DNA of 64,000 nucleotides, from contig NZ_CP017269.1 in the NCBI RefSeq assembly GCF_001750685.1, positions 310,001 to 374,000 of the forward strand, read 5' to 3'. The notes below the pieces were generated by a model. The model did no database searches. It was not told the DNA's origin and saw only the letters and a list, made by a program, of their open reading frames with translations. Below are positions 26,213 to 36,413 of the stretch, in pieces. Within the stretch, counting starts at the first letter, position 1, and every line of letters starts with the position of its first letter. Source of the stretch: Geosporobacter ferrireducens (GTDB taxonomy: Bacteria > Bacillota > Clostridia > Peptostreptococcales > Thermotaleaceae). The position numbers were made by a program, and so were the translations under genes.

Positions 26213-27553
26213 TCATCTTACTCTTCTAAATTTGCAGATAAAGAATCCATCAATACCATGTATATGAGGATACAGCTGTAAATACTTTTGTTCAGTCCTT
26301 AAATTCTCCGGCAAGGTTTCATTAATATCTGCTAACTCAAAATCCTGATTTCCCTCCAAAAAGCGTTTCATTACTCCAACATTTTCCTGTTTCTCAATTG
26401 TGCAAGTACTATATACTAAATAACCTCCTTTTTTCACATATTTTGCTCCATTCTTTAGAATATCCAGCTGAAGTTCAGCAATTCCTTCAATCTCTTCCAA
26501 ACTTTTATTATATTTGATTTCTGGTTTTTTCCGTATAATTCCTAAACCTGAGCAAGGGGCATCTACCAATACCTTATCTGCCTTTTCCAAAAAGGTCTCG
26601 TCCAGTTCTTTTGCATCAAAGCATCTTGCATCCACAATAGTGATTCCCAGCCGCCGAGCTGCTTCATTAATTAACTTAACCTTATGTGCATGAATATCCC
26701 AAGCTGATATTTTCCCTTTGTTCTCCATCAATTGTGCCATATGGGTTGTTTTTCCTCCCGGCGCAGCACAAAGATCTGCTACAAAATCCCCAGGTCTTGG
26801 ATTTACAACATGAGATACCAGCATAGAACTTTCATCCTGAATCTGAAACAATCCTTGTTGAAAGGATTTCAGCTTTTCTATGCTGGCTGCATTGCCAATA
26901 TGTAATGCTTCCTGTGTATATTTTCCAGCCTCAACCTCTAATCCCTCTGCAATCAACTCTTTCATTAAAGCAGATTTGCTTGTCTTCAGCGTATTTGTCC
27001 TCACAGTTAAAGGAGGAGTTTCATTATTTTCTTTCAGCAAACCCTCCGTAAATACCTCTCCGAAATCTTGCAGCCATTTATCCACTAACCATTTTGGATG
27101 GGAATACCGAATCGATAAATATTCTGCAATATCCATATGCTCCTTATCGAGTGTTAGTTCATCCATCCTACGCAAATAGCTCCTTAACAAACCATTGACA
27201 TAGCCGGTTGCTCCAAACTCGATTTTTTTTACCAATTTAACGCTTTCATTGACAGCTGCTGCCGAGGGAATTCGATCTAGAAAAATAATTTGATATAGGG
27301 CAATCCGCAATATATTCAGCACTTCCAATTTAATTTTGTTCATTTTAATTTTCGACAGTATATTTATAATATAATCTAAATAGATTTTATTTTCAATAAC
27401 ACCATAGACCAGTTCTGTCACAAATCTTCGGTCCCGATCTTCTATTTCTTTATTTTTCAAAGCTCTTTGCAATGCAATATTCGAAAAAGCGTTATTTTTT
27501 TCAATATCCACCAGTACATCCAATGCAATTCTTCTTGCGTTGATTTTTTCCAT
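26213..27553 (-). CDS. rsmB: 16S rRNA (cytosine(967)-C5)-methyltransferase
   Basis: RsmB methylates C967 of 16S rRNA with SAM. The 446-residue protein has an N-terminal NusB-like RNA-binding domain (about 1-140) and a C-terminal Rossmann methyltransferase domain. The latter contains DLCAAPGGKTTHMAQ, the DAPCSGLGIIRKKPE motif with one conserved Cys, and the catalytic STCTIEKQEN motif. ATG 27553 follows AAGGAG. It closes the fmt-containing cluster and in this genome is followed directly by a promoter, without rlmN. Confidence 0.95.
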   Translation of the reverse strand: MEKINARRIALDVLVDIEKNNAFSNIALQRALKNKEIEDRDRRFVTELVYGVIENKIYLDYIINILSKIKMNKIKLEVLNILRIALYQIIFLDRIPSAAAVNESVKLVKKIEFGATGYVNGLLRSYLRRMDELTLDKEHMDIAEYLSIRYSHPKWLVDKWLQDFGEVFTEGLLKENNETPPLTVRTNTLKTSKSALMKELIAEGLEVEAGKYTQEALHIGNAASIEKLKSFQQGLFQIQDESSMLVSHVVNPRPGDFVADLCAAPGGKTTHMAQLMENKGKISAWDIHAHKVKLINEAARRLGITIVDARCFDAKELDETFLEKADKVLVDAPCSGLGIIRKKPEIKYNKSLEEIEGIAELQLDILKNGAKYVKKGGYLVYSTCTIEKQENVGVMKRFLEGNQDFELADINETLPENLRTEQKYLQLYPHIHGIDGFFICKFRRVR

Positions 27554-27583
27554 TTTTCTCGCTCCTTTGTTCCATAAATGAAA

Positions 27584-27601
27584 GCACCCTATACAGGGTG
27601 C
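27584..27601 (-). terminator. Hairpin between the zinc protease gene and rsmB
   Basis: A 7-bp GC-rich stem (27584-27590 with 27595-27601) and a 4-base loop are followed by TTTC on the minus strand. It lies 5 bases after the protease stop and may reduce read-through into rsmB. Confidence 0.5.
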
Positions 27602-27606
27602 ATTTA

Positions 27607-28308
27607 TTAATCTCTTCTATTTCTTAAAACTAAAAGTCGTAATAACTGCGCCACAGACACAGCCATCGCAGCGACATAAGTTAGTGCAGCAGCGTCTAAT
27701 ACCTTTTTAGAAGGACGAATTTCTTCTGTAGAAATAAATCCGCCTATTTCTAATTGTTCAATAGCTCTACTGCTGGCATTAAATTCTACCGGTAAAGTGA
27801 TAATCTGAAAGGCTACGGCAGCCATATATAATAAAATTCCCAGATCAATTAAACCGGTCCAGCCTAAAATAAAGCCGCCAAAAACAAGCATCCAAACCGC
27901 CTGCGACCCAAAGCTTGCAATAGGAGCAATTGTATTTCTCATTGTTAAGGGTATATATCCAACGCCGTGCTGGATTGCATGGCCCGCTTCATGAGCTGCA
28001 ACACTAATGGAAGCAATGGAGGTCCCACTAAATACCTGAGGAGATAATCTCAGCACCTTTACCCTTGGATCATAGTGGTCTGATAAATAGCCTCCGACAT
28101 GCTCCACTTCTACATCCCTTAACCCATTCCTATCTAAAATAGCTCTCGCTACTTGAGCTCCTGTATATCCTTTTTGATTGCTCACCTTCAAATACTTCTG
28201 AAATGTATTCCTTACCTTTGCTTGTGCGTACATTGCTAAAATAATGGCTGGCAACAAAAACATCATTCCCGGACCAAAACCTCCATATGGTGAGTAAAAT
28301 AAACCCAT
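27607..28308 (-). CDS. Membrane zinc metallopeptidase (YugP-like)
   Basis: This 233-residue protein belongs to the neutral zinc metallopeptidase family typified by YugP. The zinc motif HEAGHAIQH lies near residues 106-114. Hydrophobic segments occur at the N-terminus and around 120-185 and 210-225, so it is an integral membrane enzyme with the active site near the membrane. Its substrate is unknown. The ATG overlaps the stop of the DUF116 gene (TAATG), and the pair sits between fmt and rsmB as in other Clostridia. Start 28308 has GAGGGGG upstream. Confidence 0.88.
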   Translation of the reverse strand: MGLFYSPYGGFGPGMMFLLPAIILAMYAQAKVRNTFQKYLKVSNQKGYTGAQVARAILDRNGLRDVEVEHVGGYLSDHYDPRVKVLRLSPQVFSGTSIASISVAAHEAGHAIQHGVGYIPLTMRNTIAPIASFGSQAVWMLVFGGFILGWTGLIDLGILLYMAAVAFQIITLPVEFNASSRAIEQLEIGGFISTEEIRPSKKVLDAAALTYVAAMAVSVAQLLRLLVLRNRRD

Positions 28309-29081
28309 TATAATTCCCCCTCGCCTTTTAAATATTTGATGCAGTCTTCTATTTTTTTAATACTTACCCGTGTATTCACACAAGGACCTTCTGGTCTTTC
28401 ATTGACGATACCAATTACCGGTATCCCTCTCACTTCCTGTATCCCACTGCTTAGATCCCTTTCACAAGCTACTGCAATAATCGCCTTTGGTTGTGTTTCT
28501 TGAACAATTTTTCTGGCAATAGTACCTCCAGTTGCTACGAATAACTGTACTGAATGCTTTTCTTTTAACATAATAAGTCTGTCCACATCACACAAACCAC
28601 ATCTTTTACAATTTTCAATTTCTGACGTAATCTTATGGGGACATTCCTTTTTCTGCAAACAATGCGGTATTAAAATTAGTATTTGCTCTGGGGCAATATG
28701 ATAAGTTTTGGATAAGATCAGTTGATTATTAATATCCGAAAAAACCTTCCTAACCCGATCCTTATCAATACCTATAATACCACAGATGCTCAAAATGTTA
28801 GGATAAATAACCGCCATGGATAACTTTATCATCCAACTTTGAAAAGCAGATATTTTCTCATGCTTAAAAGTACGCATAATTAAAATCATGCTTGTCAGCA
28901 TAAATAACCCGATTAAAAAGGCTGCTATTAGTATTATATTCAAAAATATCCGATATAATACAAGACTACTGATCTGCGTCAAATACAAACAAAAAAATCC
29001 AAACAAAATAAAAAGACTTGTCATCAGCAGCATAATAAAGATAAATGTAAAATTGTTTTTATTCATCGCGTTCAGTAGCAT
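28308..29081 (-). CDS. DUF116 membrane protein with cysteine cluster
   Basis: The start at ATG 29081 (257 residues) follows CTAGGTGA; a GTG three codons upstream overlaps the fmt stop. The N-terminal 85 residues form two or three membrane helices. The cytoplasmic part has ILIPHCLQKKECPHKI and NCKRCGLCD, a set of cysteines that could bind a metal cluster. It is followed by a Rossmann-like segment with ATGGTIARKIV and VACERDLSSGI. This matches DUF116, whose biochemical role is not known. Its stop overlaps the zinc protease start, implying coupled translation. Confidence 0.85.
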   Translation of the reverse strand: MLLNAMNKNNFTFIFIMLLMTSLFILFGFFCLYLTQISSLVLYRIFLNIILIAAFLIGLFMLTSMILIMRTFKHEKISAFQSWMIKLSMAVIYPNILSICGIIGIDKDRVRKVFSDINNQLILSKTYHIAPEQILILIPHCLQKKECPHKITSEIENCKRCGLCDVDRLIMLKEKHSVQLFVATGGTIARKIVQETQPKAIIAVACERDLSSGIQEVRGIPVIGIVNERPEGPCVNTRVSIKKIEDCIKYLKGEGEL

Positions 29082-29082
29082 C

Positions 29083-30012
29083 TTACTCACCTAGTATATT
29101 ATTTTCCTCTATGGTATGCCCTCTCAAATATTCATCAACAGTCATGCGTTTACTATTCAGAAACTGCACAATCTCAATATTTAGCAATTTCTCTCCAGTA
29201 CATACCAGCAAACCATCTTTACTTACCTTCATGATCTTACCTGCTTGATCGTGGCAGTCTTGATTCACAATCGTACTTTTCCAAATCTTAAAGCTTTCCC
29301 CTTTATAAGTAGTATAGGCACTTGGCCATGGGTTTACACCACGTATAAGGTTGTATATATCCTTAGCCGGCTTGCTCCAATCTATTCGCCCTAGATTTTT
29401 ATCCATTATAGGCGCATAACTGCTTTCAGCATCTGTTTGCGGCCTTCTTTTTACCATGCCTTTCTCAATAAGCGCCAATGTTTCGCCTAGCAAATCTGCC
29501 CCTAAAATTGCCATCTTTTCATATAACTCACCTGCAGTCATTTCTCCAATGTCAATTTCTTTTTTTAGGATCATATCACCCGTATCCAGTCCTTCATCCA
29601 TGTACATCGTCGTAACACCCGTCTTTTTCTCGCCGTTAATAATGGCCCAATTAACCGGTGCCGCACCTCTGTATTTCGGCAAAAGTGAAGCATGTACATT
29701 AATGCATCCTAAGGGTGGTATTTCTAATATGCTCTTGGGCAGAATTTGCCCAAAAGCTACTACTACGATACAATCCGGCTGAAGCCTTCTTAATTGTTCG
29801 ACAAATTGTGATTCTCTAATTTTTTCAGGCTGTATCACAGGGAGATTATTCAATATGGCAGTTTCCTTTACTGGTGGAGCTGCTAGTTTTTTCCCCCTTC
29901 CTTTTGGCCGATCTGGTTGTGTGACCACCGTCAAGACTTCATAATTCCGCTTAATGATCTCATCTAAACAAGGAACAGCAAAATCTGGAGTTCCCATAAA
30001 TACGATTTTCAT
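29083..30012 (-). CDS. fmt: Methionyl-tRNA formyltransferase
   Basis: Fmt formylates initiator Met-tRNA using 10-formyltetrahydrofolate. The 309-residue protein has the N-terminal motif FMGTPDFAVPCLDEI, the catalytic HASLLPKYRGAAPVNWAI segment with its conserved Asn-His, and MDEGLDTGDM with the catalytic Asp. The C-terminal OB-like domain (about 205-309) binds tRNA. ATG 30012 has an AGGAGG site. It follows def by 9 bases, the universal def-fmt pair. Confidence 0.97.
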   Translation of the reverse strand: MKIVFMGTPDFAVPCLDEIIKRNYEVLTVVTQPDRPKGRGKKLAAPPVKETAILNNLPVIQPEKIRESQFVEQLRRLQPDCIVVVAFGQILPKSILEIPPLGCINVHASLLPKYRGAAPVNWAIINGEKKTGVTTMYMDEGLDTGDMILKKEIDIGEMTAGELYEKMAILGADLLGETLALIEKGMVKRRPQTDAESSYAPIMDKNLGRIDWSKPAKDIYNLIRGVNPWPSAYTTYKGESFKIWKSTIVNQDCHDQAGKIMKVSKDGLLVCTGEKLLNIEIVQFLNSKRMTVDEYLRGHTIEENNILGE

Positions 30013-30021
30013 TTTAGCCTC

Positions 30022-30462
30022 CTAATCTATGACTCTATCTGTAAATAGAATCCCTTCAAGATGATCAATTTCATGGCATAGGGCAACTGCTAATAAATCT
30101 TTCCCTTCAATTTCTATCGTTTCTCCCTTGCGGTTTAGCCCTTTTACCCTTACACCCGCCGGTCTGCTTACATCACCTGTAATTCCAGGCAGGCTCAAGC
30201 AGCCCTCAGCTCCTACCTGTTCTCCCCAAGAGTCTATGATCTCCGGGTTAATCAATTCGATAATACCCTCTCCTACATCCACCACAATGATTCGTTTCAG
30301 TACGCCTACCTGTGGTGCAGCTAAACCGACACCATCCGCTTCATACATGGTATCAATCATGTCATCCAATAACACCAATATTCTATCATCTATTTTTTCT
30401 ACAATCCGAGACTTTTTTCTAAGGGTCGGATCACTATCTTTTAAAATGTTTCTAATGGCCAT
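30022..30462 (-). CDS. def: Peptide deformylase
   Basis: Def removes the formyl group from nascent proteins. The 146-residue enzyme contains the three family motifs: [18 protein letters not shown] (metal-ligand Cys) and HEIDHLEG (two His ligands and the catalytic Glu). The short length and lack of insertions place it in the short-type deformylases. The start has AAGGAGG 6 bases upstream. It lies between priA and fmt. Confidence 0.97.
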   Translation of the reverse strand: MAIRNILKDSDPTLRKKSRIVEKIDDRILVLLDDMIDTMYEADGVGLAAPQVGVLKRIIVVDVGEGIIELINPEIIDSWGEQVGAEGCLSLPGITGDVSRPAGVRVKGLNRKGETIEIEGKDLLAVALCHEIDHLEGILFTDRVID

Positions 30463-30476
30463 AAAATTCCTCCTTG

Positions 30477-32954
30477 TTAGAGCATACTATAGGGATTTAT
30501 ATCGATGCTAATGATTATCCTTCTCATAATATCCTGCATCTTATTTTCCATTCTTATACTATTTATTATACCCGTTAAACGACTTTGGTCAACAGATTTG
30601 CTTTTTATAATAAGCTGCCAGCGAAAATTTTGCCTTATCTTCGCCAAATGTGCCGGTGCAGGACCATAGACAGTCTGAGCCGGATCAATCCCTTCCTTAT
30701 GTAAATAATTTTTTAAACTTCCTGTATATTCCTGAGCGGCTCTGATCACTTCTCCTTCATCATCTCCACTAAAAATAATATTAATCAAGCTTGAAAAAGG
30801 CGGATAGAAAAATTCTCTGCGCAACTTGATCTCCTGTTCATAAAAGCTTAGATAGTTGCTGTTTGTAGCATGCCGAATAGCAAAGTGATTTGGTTCATAG
30901 GTCTGAACAACTACTCTCCCAGGACGCTCCCCTCTTCCTGCTCTTCCTGAAACCTGTGTAATCAACTGGAAAGTTTTTTCTGATGCACGGAAATCCGGCA
31001 GGTTTAAGCTGGTATCTGCGGCAATGATCCCAACCAGTGTTACATTAGGAAAATCCAGCCCTTTTGCTATCATTTGTGTACCAATGAGCAAATCAATACG
31101 ACCAGCACTATAATCTTTAAGTATTCTTTCCATTGAGCCTTTACGGGTAGTCGTATCCAAATCCAATCTGGCAACCACTGCGCTTGGAAAATAATCTTTT
31201 GCTACCTTCTCAATCTGCTCAGTCCCAACACCAAAATATTTAATGTATTTGCTTCCGCAACTCAGACAAGTCGTCGGCGGTTTTTGTGTTTGTCCACAGT
31301 AATGGCAGGTTAAGTGATGAATATTTTTATGATAGGTTAATGCAATCTCACATTGAGGACATTTTACAACAAAGCCACATTTCCTACAAGAAATGAAGGT
31401 GGAATAGCCTCTTCTATTCAAAAATAATATAGTTTGCTCTTTTCTTTTCAAATTCTCCCTGATTTCATTATAAAGCATTTCACTAAAGATACTCTTATTG
31501 CCCCGCTGCAGTTCTTCACGCATATCAATCACACTTACCTTCGGCAGTGGATTGAAGTTGTAGCGGCTTACCATTTGAATCAATTGATATTCTCCGGTAA
31601 TGGACTTATTATAGCTTTCTACGGAAGGCGTTGCCGAACCCAAAATCAACAGGGCATTATTCGCTCTGCAACGGACCTCTGCAACTTCTACCGCATGATA
31701 CTTAGGGCTATAATCTGATTTATAGGAATGCTCGTGTTCTTCATCGATGATAATCATTCCAAGATTACGAAAAGGTGCAAAGACCGCTGAACGGGCGCCT
31801 ATGGCAATTTTTACCTCACCATTATAAATCCTTTTCCATTCATCAAACCGTTCTCCAAGAGACAATCTGCTATGTAATACTGCGATTTGATCTCCAAACC
31901 TGGCATGAAATCGTTCAATCATTTGCGTTGTCAGCGAAATCTCTGGCACGAGTAAAATTGCATCTCTATCTTGTTTCATCAGAATTTCAATTAACTGCAG
32001 GTAAATTTCTGTTTTTCCACTACCTGTGATCCCATGTAATAAAAACATCCTGTTCTGCTTATGATTGAGAAAAGGCATTATGGTTTCCATTGCCTGTTCT
32101 TGTTCATTCGTCAGTTTATAGGGCTGATTAGACGCTACCTGAAGGTTTTTATAGGGATTTCTTCTCTTTTCAATTTCAAGAACATTAACAAGACCTTTCT
32201 CTTCAAGTCCTTTGAGTATAGCAGTACTTACGCCCACAGCTTTTTTTAGGATCGGCCAGGATGTAGGCCCGTTTTGCATAAGATATGCTAGAATAGATTT
32301 TTGCTTTACTGCTGTTTTCGCAATACAACCCAAGATTTCTTCATAGGACTTGTTTTCAGGCAATCGAATCATTTTCTCCTTGATCGTATTCACATCTTTT
32401 TTAAATAGTTCCTCTACCCGAATCATTTTTTTCCTAAGCAGCTTGTTTAACTCTTTTACTGCACCCTCTAGTTTGGATTGCAGCTGACTTTCATTCATAC
32501 TGCCATATTGATCCAGCAGCCGTAAGATTGCCTGCTGCTTTTCTGTAACGCTCTCTATTGCAGTATGAATATTTAATTCTCTTGCAAGACTGTAAACTCT
32601 TTCTCTTTTTAAAGTAGATCCTGTTGGTAAAATGCATTGAACAGCATCAATAAAACGGCATAAATATTGTTCCTTCATCCACTGTGCCAAATCTATTAGT
32701 TCCTGATTTAAAGCATATTCTTCTTCAACGACAGCTTGTACTGTTTTGATATGTGCTTGATCAATTTCTGCATAGCTCCTTAACTGCACCACATAGCCTT
32801 CAATAAGGTTGTTTCCTCTTCCAAAGGGCACCATGACCCTAGAGCCAACATGAATCCGTTCTACTAGATCAGCGGAAATCTGATAGGTAAAGGCTCTGTC
32901 TGTATGGTTGCTTTTCTGATTAATATAAATTTCTGCAAAGTGCCCCTGCTTCAT
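30477..32954 (-). CDS. priA: Primosomal protein N' (replication restart helicase)
   Basis: PriA recognises stalled forks and reloads the replisome. The 825-residue protein has an N-terminal 3'-DNA-binding domain (about 1-110), Walker A in [12 protein letters not shown], the DEEH box, and LGSATPS. A zinc-binding insert has paired cysteines, for example CRKCGF, CPQC, CHYCG and CLSCG. The helicase motif [12 protein letters not shown] follows. Start 32954 follows GGAGGAAA. It is within the gmk-rpoZ-coaBC-priA-def-fmt order of Firmicutes. Confidence 0.97.
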   Translation of the reverse strand: MKQGHFAEIYINQKSNHTDRAFTYQISADLVERIHVGSRVMVPFGRGNNLIEGYVVQLRSYAEIDQAHIKTVQAVVEEEYALNQELIDLAQWMKEQYLCRFIDAVQCILPTGSTLKRERVYSLARELNIHTAIESVTEKQQAILRLLDQYGSMNESQLQSKLEGAVKELNKLLRKKMIRVEELFKKDVNTIKEKMIRLPENKSYEEILGCIAKTAVKQKSILAYLMQNGPTSWPILKKAVGVSTAILKGLEEKGLVNVLEIEKRRNPYKNLQVASNQPYKLTNEQEQAMETIMPFLNHKQNRMFLLHGITGSGKTEIYLQLIEILMKQDRDAILLVPEISLTTQMIERFHARFGDQIAVLHSRLSLGERFDEWKRIYNGEVKIAIGARSAVFAPFRNLGMIIIDEEHEHSYKSDYSPKYHAVEVAEVRCRANNALLILGSATPSVESYNKSITGEYQLIQMVSRYNFNPLPKVSVIDMREELQRGNKSIFSEMLYNEIRENLKRKEQTILFLNRRGYSTFISCRKCGFVVKCPQCEIALTYHKNIHHLTCHYCGQTQKPPTTCLSCGSKYIKYFGVGTEQIEKVAKDYFPSAVVARLDLDTTTRKGSMERILKDYSAGRIDLLIGTQMIAKGLDFPNVTLVGIIAADTSLNLPDFRASEKTFQLITQVSGRAGRGERPGRVVVQTYEPNHFAIRHATNSNYLSFYEQEIKLRREFFYPPFSSLINIIFSGDDEGEVIRAAQEYTGSLKNYLHKEGIDPAQTVYGPAPAHLAKIRQNFRWQLIIKSKSVDQSRLTGIINSIRMENKMQDIMRRIIISIDINPYSML

Positions 32955-33022
32955 AATGTTTCCTCCATGTATTTAGCTTAATATCATTATAACAAAAAAT
33001 ATCCTTTTGTAGAAGGAAGTGG

Positions 33023-33048
33023 AAAGGAGTAGGTTTCCCTACTCCTTT
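33023..33048 (-). terminator. Hairpin at the end of coaBC
   Basis: An 11-bp stem (33023-33033 with 33038-33048) with a TTTC loop overlaps the last codons of coaBC. There is no U run after it, so it may only attenuate transcription into priA. Confidence 0.4.
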
Positions 33049-34241
33049 ATATAGATAGACTTCGCCTTATCTAATATGATATCTGCTAAATCTTTCTTAT
33101 CCATTTTCTCATAATGCTGTACATCTCCAGTGCTGTCTATAATCGTTACAATATTGGTGTCCCCTTTAAATCCAGCACCATCTTTCGTCAAGTCATTTGC
33201 AACAATAAAGTCAAGATTTTTTCTTTCTACCTTACTTTTTGCATTTTCTATTATGTCTTGTGTCTCTGCTGCAAAGCCTACGAGTACTTGTCCATCCTTT
33301 TTAATTTCTCCCAGTTTTTTTAATATATCCGGGTTTCGTGTTAACGAAATCGCGATATCGACGTCACCTTTTTTGATCTTATTCTCAGCTACAGTCTCTG
33401 GCCTATAGTCTGCCACGGCAGCAGACTTAATAATAATATCTGCTTTATCTGAATGCTCTATCACCATATTATACATTTCATTTGTTGTATTCACATCTAG
33501 ACGTTTAACACCTATAGGGGTTGGCAGATTCGTAGGTCCGGAAACTAACATCACCTCAGCACCTCTGGCAGCTGCTCTTTCAGCGATGGCATAACCCATT
33601 TTACCGGAGGAATGATTCGTAATAAATCTGACAGGATCAATAGCTTCTCTAGTTGGTCCCGCTGTGACCAACACATTCTTTCCTTGTAAATCCTTATTTG
33701 GTGATAACAATTTCAGTAGCTCGCTCACAATAACCTCAGGTTCTGCCATTTTTCCTTTTCCAAAATCACCACATGCCAATCGCCCAGAAGTTGGCTCAAC
33801 AAAATGATAACCCATACATTTTAAAGCTTCAATATTTTTTTGTACAATTGGATTTTCGTACATATTTGTATTCATTGCTGGGGCTATCAGCACTGGAGCT
33901 TTTGTGGCCATTACTGTAGTTGTCAGCATATCATCTGCAATACCGCCGGCAATCTTTCCGATTACATTTGCAGTGGCAGGTGCAATTAAAAAAACATCTG
34001 CTTTTTGTGCAATAGAAATATGTTCTACATCCCAAGTTTTTGGTTCTTCAAACATATCTGTTACTACATAATTTTGAGATATAGCTTGAAATGTCAGTGG
34101 TTGCACAAATTCTTGAGCTGATTTTGTCATAATAACATTGACGTTAATACAAAGTTTTCTCAATCTGCTTACAATATCAGCTGCTTTATAGGCTGCGATT
34201 CCCCCGGTAACGCCAATTACTACATTTTTATCAGAATACAT
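33039..34241 (-). CDS. coaBC: Phosphopantothenoylcysteine decarboxylase/synthetase
   Basis: This bifunctional enzyme joins cysteine to phosphopantothenate (CoaB) and decarboxylates the product (CoaC) in CoA synthesis. The 400-residue protein has an FMN-binding CoaC half (about 1-180) with GVTGGIAAYKA, PAMNTNMYENP and the ACGDFGKGKM flap. The CoaB half (about 185-400) has VTAGPTREAIDPVRFITNHSSGKMG (in part) and a C-terminal IVANDLTKDGAGF segment. Start 34241 follows GAGGTG. It lies 12 bases after rpoZ. Confidence 0.97.
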   Translation of the reverse strand: MYSDKNVVIGVTGGIAAYKAADIVSRLRKLCINVNVIMTKSAQEFVQPLTFQAISQNYVVTDMFEEPKTWDVEHISIAQKADVFLIAPATANVIGKIAGGIADDMLTTTVMATKAPVLIAPAMNTNMYENPIVQKNIEALKCMGYHFVEPTSGRLACGDFGKGKMAEPEVIVSELLKLLSPNKDLQGKNVLVTAGPTREAIDPVRFITNHSSGKMGYAIAERAAARGAEVMLVSGPTNLPTPIGVKRLDVNTTNEMYNMVIEHSDKADIIIKSAAVADYRPETVAENKIKKGDVDIAISLTRNPDILKKLGEIKKDGQVLVGFAAETQDIIENAKSKVERKNLDFIVANDLTKDGAGFKGDTNIVTIIDSTGDVQHYEKMDKKDLADIILDKAKSIYIKE

Positions 34242-34253
34242 TGTAACACCTCA

Positions 34254-34457
34254 TTATTTATCCGATTCTAATCTTCTATACGTTACCTTATTTTCTGCAA
34301 TCTCATGAGTTGCAATCGTGACAGGTTTATTCGATGATACCTTCGTTAACTTTTCGTCACCATCAATAATTTCTCTTGCTCTCTTTGCAGTAGCTACTAC
34401 CAACGTATATCGACTATCAACCTTCTCCATTAATTTATTAATCGGCGGATTTAACAT
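34254..34457 (-). CDS. rpoZ: DNA-directed RNA polymerase subunit omega
   Basis: Omega stabilises the beta' subunit during RNA polymerase assembly. The 67-residue protein has the family core SRYTLVVATAKRAREI followed by the VTIATHEIAENKVTYRRL segment. ATG 34457 follows AAGGAGG and overlaps the end of gmk by 7 bases. The gmk-rpoZ-coaBC order is conserved. Confidence 0.95.
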   Translation of the reverse strand: MLNPPINKLMEKVDSRYTLVVATAKRAREIIDGDEKLTKVSSNKPVTIATHEIAENKVTYRRLESDK

Positions 34458-35071
34458 AAACCTTCCTCCTTATATTTTAAAATGATTTCTTCTATATCTT
34501 TTGTAACTTTACACTTTTCTGCTTTAATAATTGCTTTAACCCGTTCCACCGCTTGATCCAGATGATCATTCACTACGCAATAATCATATTTTTTTACATA
34601 ATTGATTTCTTCAAAAGCACTTTGAAATCGTTTCTCCAATGAAGCTTCTGTTTCAGAACCACGGTGAATAATTCTTCTTTTGAGTTCCTGCATGGATGGG
34701 GGTAAAATAAACACAAATATACCTTCGGGATACCTTTCTTTAATCTGCAATGCTCCTTGAATATCAATTTCCAAAAGTACATCTTTTCCTTGTTGAATAT
34801 GATCCATTACATATTTTCTAGGCGTTCCATAATAATTATCATATACCTTAGCATACTCTAACAAATCGTCCTTTTCGATCAATTTCTCGAAATCTTTTTT
34901 TTCAACAAAGTAATAGTTTTCTCCTTCAACTTCTCCTGATCTAGGATTTCTAGTAGTTACCGAAACAGATAATTTGATCTCAGATACTGTATTCAGCAAC
35001 TGGCGGCATATGCTTCCTTTTCCTGCACCTGAAGGCCCTGATACAACAATGAGCAATCCTTTGTTCATCAT
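34451..35071 (-). CDS. gmk: Guanylate kinase
   Basis: Gmk phosphorylates GMP to GDP. The 206-residue protein has the P-loop GPSGAGKGS near residues 11-19, the GMP-binding SVTTRNPRSGEVEGENYYFV segment, and the lid region HRGSETEASLEKRF. Two adjacent ATG codons (35071 and 35068) follow GGAGATAAAC, and either could be used. It is downstream of remA and overlaps rpoZ. Confidence 0.96.
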   Translation of the reverse strand: MMNKGLLIVVSGPSGAGKGSICRQLLNTVSEIKLSVSVTTRNPRSGEVEGENYYFVEKKDFEKLIEKDDLLEYAKVYDNYYGTPRKYVMDHIQQGKDVLLEIDIQGALQIKERYPEGIFVFILPPSMQELKRRIIHRGSETEASLEKRFQSAFEEINYVKKYDYCVVNDHLDQAVERVKAIIKAEKCKVTKDIEEIILKYKEEGLC

Positions 35072-35089
35072 TTGTTTATCTCCTTCTAT

Positions 35090-35374
35090 TTAGTCATTCT
35101 TCATACTTTCAGAGTGATCCTTTGCTGCATCATCCTTCGAAGTCAATCGATGGGCAACTGTTTCAGGCTGTACAGCCGATAATATAATATGGTCACTATC
35201 GGTAATGATTACAGCTCTCGTTCTTCTGCCATAAGTTGCATCAATCAGCATGCCGCGGTCCCGTGCCTCTTGTATAATTCTCTTAATCGGTGCAGATTCT
35301 GGGCTTACGATTGCTACGAGTCTATTTGCCGATACAATATTACCGAAACCAATGTTTATTAATTTAATACTCAT
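35090..35374 (-). CDS. remA: Extracellular matrix regulator RemA family (DUF370)
   Basis: RemA is a DNA-binding regulator of matrix and osmoprotection genes in Bacillus. The 94-residue protein contains the diagnostic [20 protein letters not shown] start, followed by [10 protein letters not shown] and [21 protein letters not shown]. In clostridia the regulon is not established. Start 35374 has AGGAGG upstream. It lies between yicC and gmk, as in most Firmicutes. The C-terminal acidic extension is slightly longer than the minimal domain. Confidence 0.93.
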   Translation of the reverse strand: MSIKLINIGFGNIVSANRLVAIVSPESAPIKRIIQEARDRGMLIDATYGRRTRAVIITDSDHIILSAVQPETVAHRLTSKDDAAKDHSESMKND

Positions 35375-35385
35375 TTTTCAACCTC

Positions 35386-36267
35386 CTATTCAATATTTTG
35401 TACTTGTTCTCTGATTTTCTCCAATTCGCTTTTTAATTCAACCACATGATTTACGATTTCCAAATCATTTGATTTAGAACCAATGGTATTAACTTCTCGA
35501 TTCATTTCTTGAATTAAAAAATCTAACTTTCTTCCCACAGCTTGCTTTTCGGTTAAGGTTTTTCTGAGTTGATAGATATGGCTGTTCAATCTTACAATTT
35601 CCTCTGTTATACTGCTTTTATCGGCATAAATCACAACCTCTGTACTTAACCTGGTTTCATCTATTTGAGCAGAATCCTCCAATAATTCATTAACACGCTC
35701 TCTTAATTTCTCCTTGTATTCCAACACAACTTGCGGTGCCCTCTTTTCGATGATTTCTATTATCCCCGATATGTAAGTGCATCTATTTCCAATGTCTTCA
35801 GCCAGCTTTTTTCCTTCATCTCTTCGCATATCCATTAAACACTGCAGTGCTTTTTGAGACGCTTCTTTCAGACAAAGCCATAGCTGATCCTCATCTTCTT
35901 CAGCCGTCTCAATTTTAATAATATCTGGAAATCTTGCGAGCAAAGAAACACTAATATCGTCAGTAACTTGAAACTGATCCCTTAGGCCTTTTAAGCAAGT
36001 CAAATATTTTTCAGCTAATGGTGAATTAAGAGAGATATCGGTGTTTCCTTCACCGATATCTTCCAAACTTATATATAGTTCTACCCTTCCACGCTTAATT
36101 TCATCCTTTATGAGATCCTTTACTTTTTCCTCCAGATAGGACAGTCGTTTTGGCATTCTGACAACAATATCATTGTATCGATGATTTACGGACTTCATTT
36201 CTACGATAAACTGTCTTGCATCGTCTCTGGCTTCACCTCTTCCAAAACCAGTCATACTTCTAATCAT
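35386..36267 (-). CDS. YicC family endoribonuclease-type protein
   Basis: YicC/YloC proteins are conserved RNases implicated in sRNA or mRNA turnover. I start the protein at ATG 36267 (293 residues, MIRSMTGFGRGEA), 8 bases after GGAAGG; an upstream ATG touches the site. Recognisable stretches are MKSVNHRYNDIVVRMP, the central helical region, and the C-terminal DFLIQEMNREVNTIGSKSND block. It heads the yicC-remA-gmk-rpoZ run. A 27-codon open frame ends just before it. Confidence 0.93.
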   Translation of the reverse strand: MIRSMTGFGRGEARDDARQFIVEMKSVNHRYNDIVVRMPKRLSYLEEKVKDLIKDEIKRGRVELYISLEDIGEGNTDISLNSPLAEKYLTCLKGLRDQFQVTDDISVSLLARFPDIIKIETAEEDEDQLWLCLKEASQKALQCLMDMRRDEGKKLAEDIGNRCTYISGIIEIIEKRAPQVVLEYKEKLRERVNELLEDSAQIDETRLSTEVVIYADKSSITEEIVRLNSHIYQLRKTLTEKQAVGRKLDFLIQEMNREVNTIGSKSNDLEIVNHVVELKSELEKIREQVQNIE

Positions 36268-36413
36268 ATGGTTCATCCTTCCGTTTTTGAATTTACAATG
36301 TTATAAACTGCTTTATCTATCCATTCATCATGCTCTATCCATATATTGAGTTCCATAGCTAATAATTATATCATTTTTATTCGAAAAATTTAAGAGATAT
36401 CTTTTTTTCTTTT

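Noticed and set aside
27061..27080. Another DnaA-like TTATCCAC sequence
   Set aside because: It lies within rsmB coding sequence and is a single partial match, so it is expected by chance.
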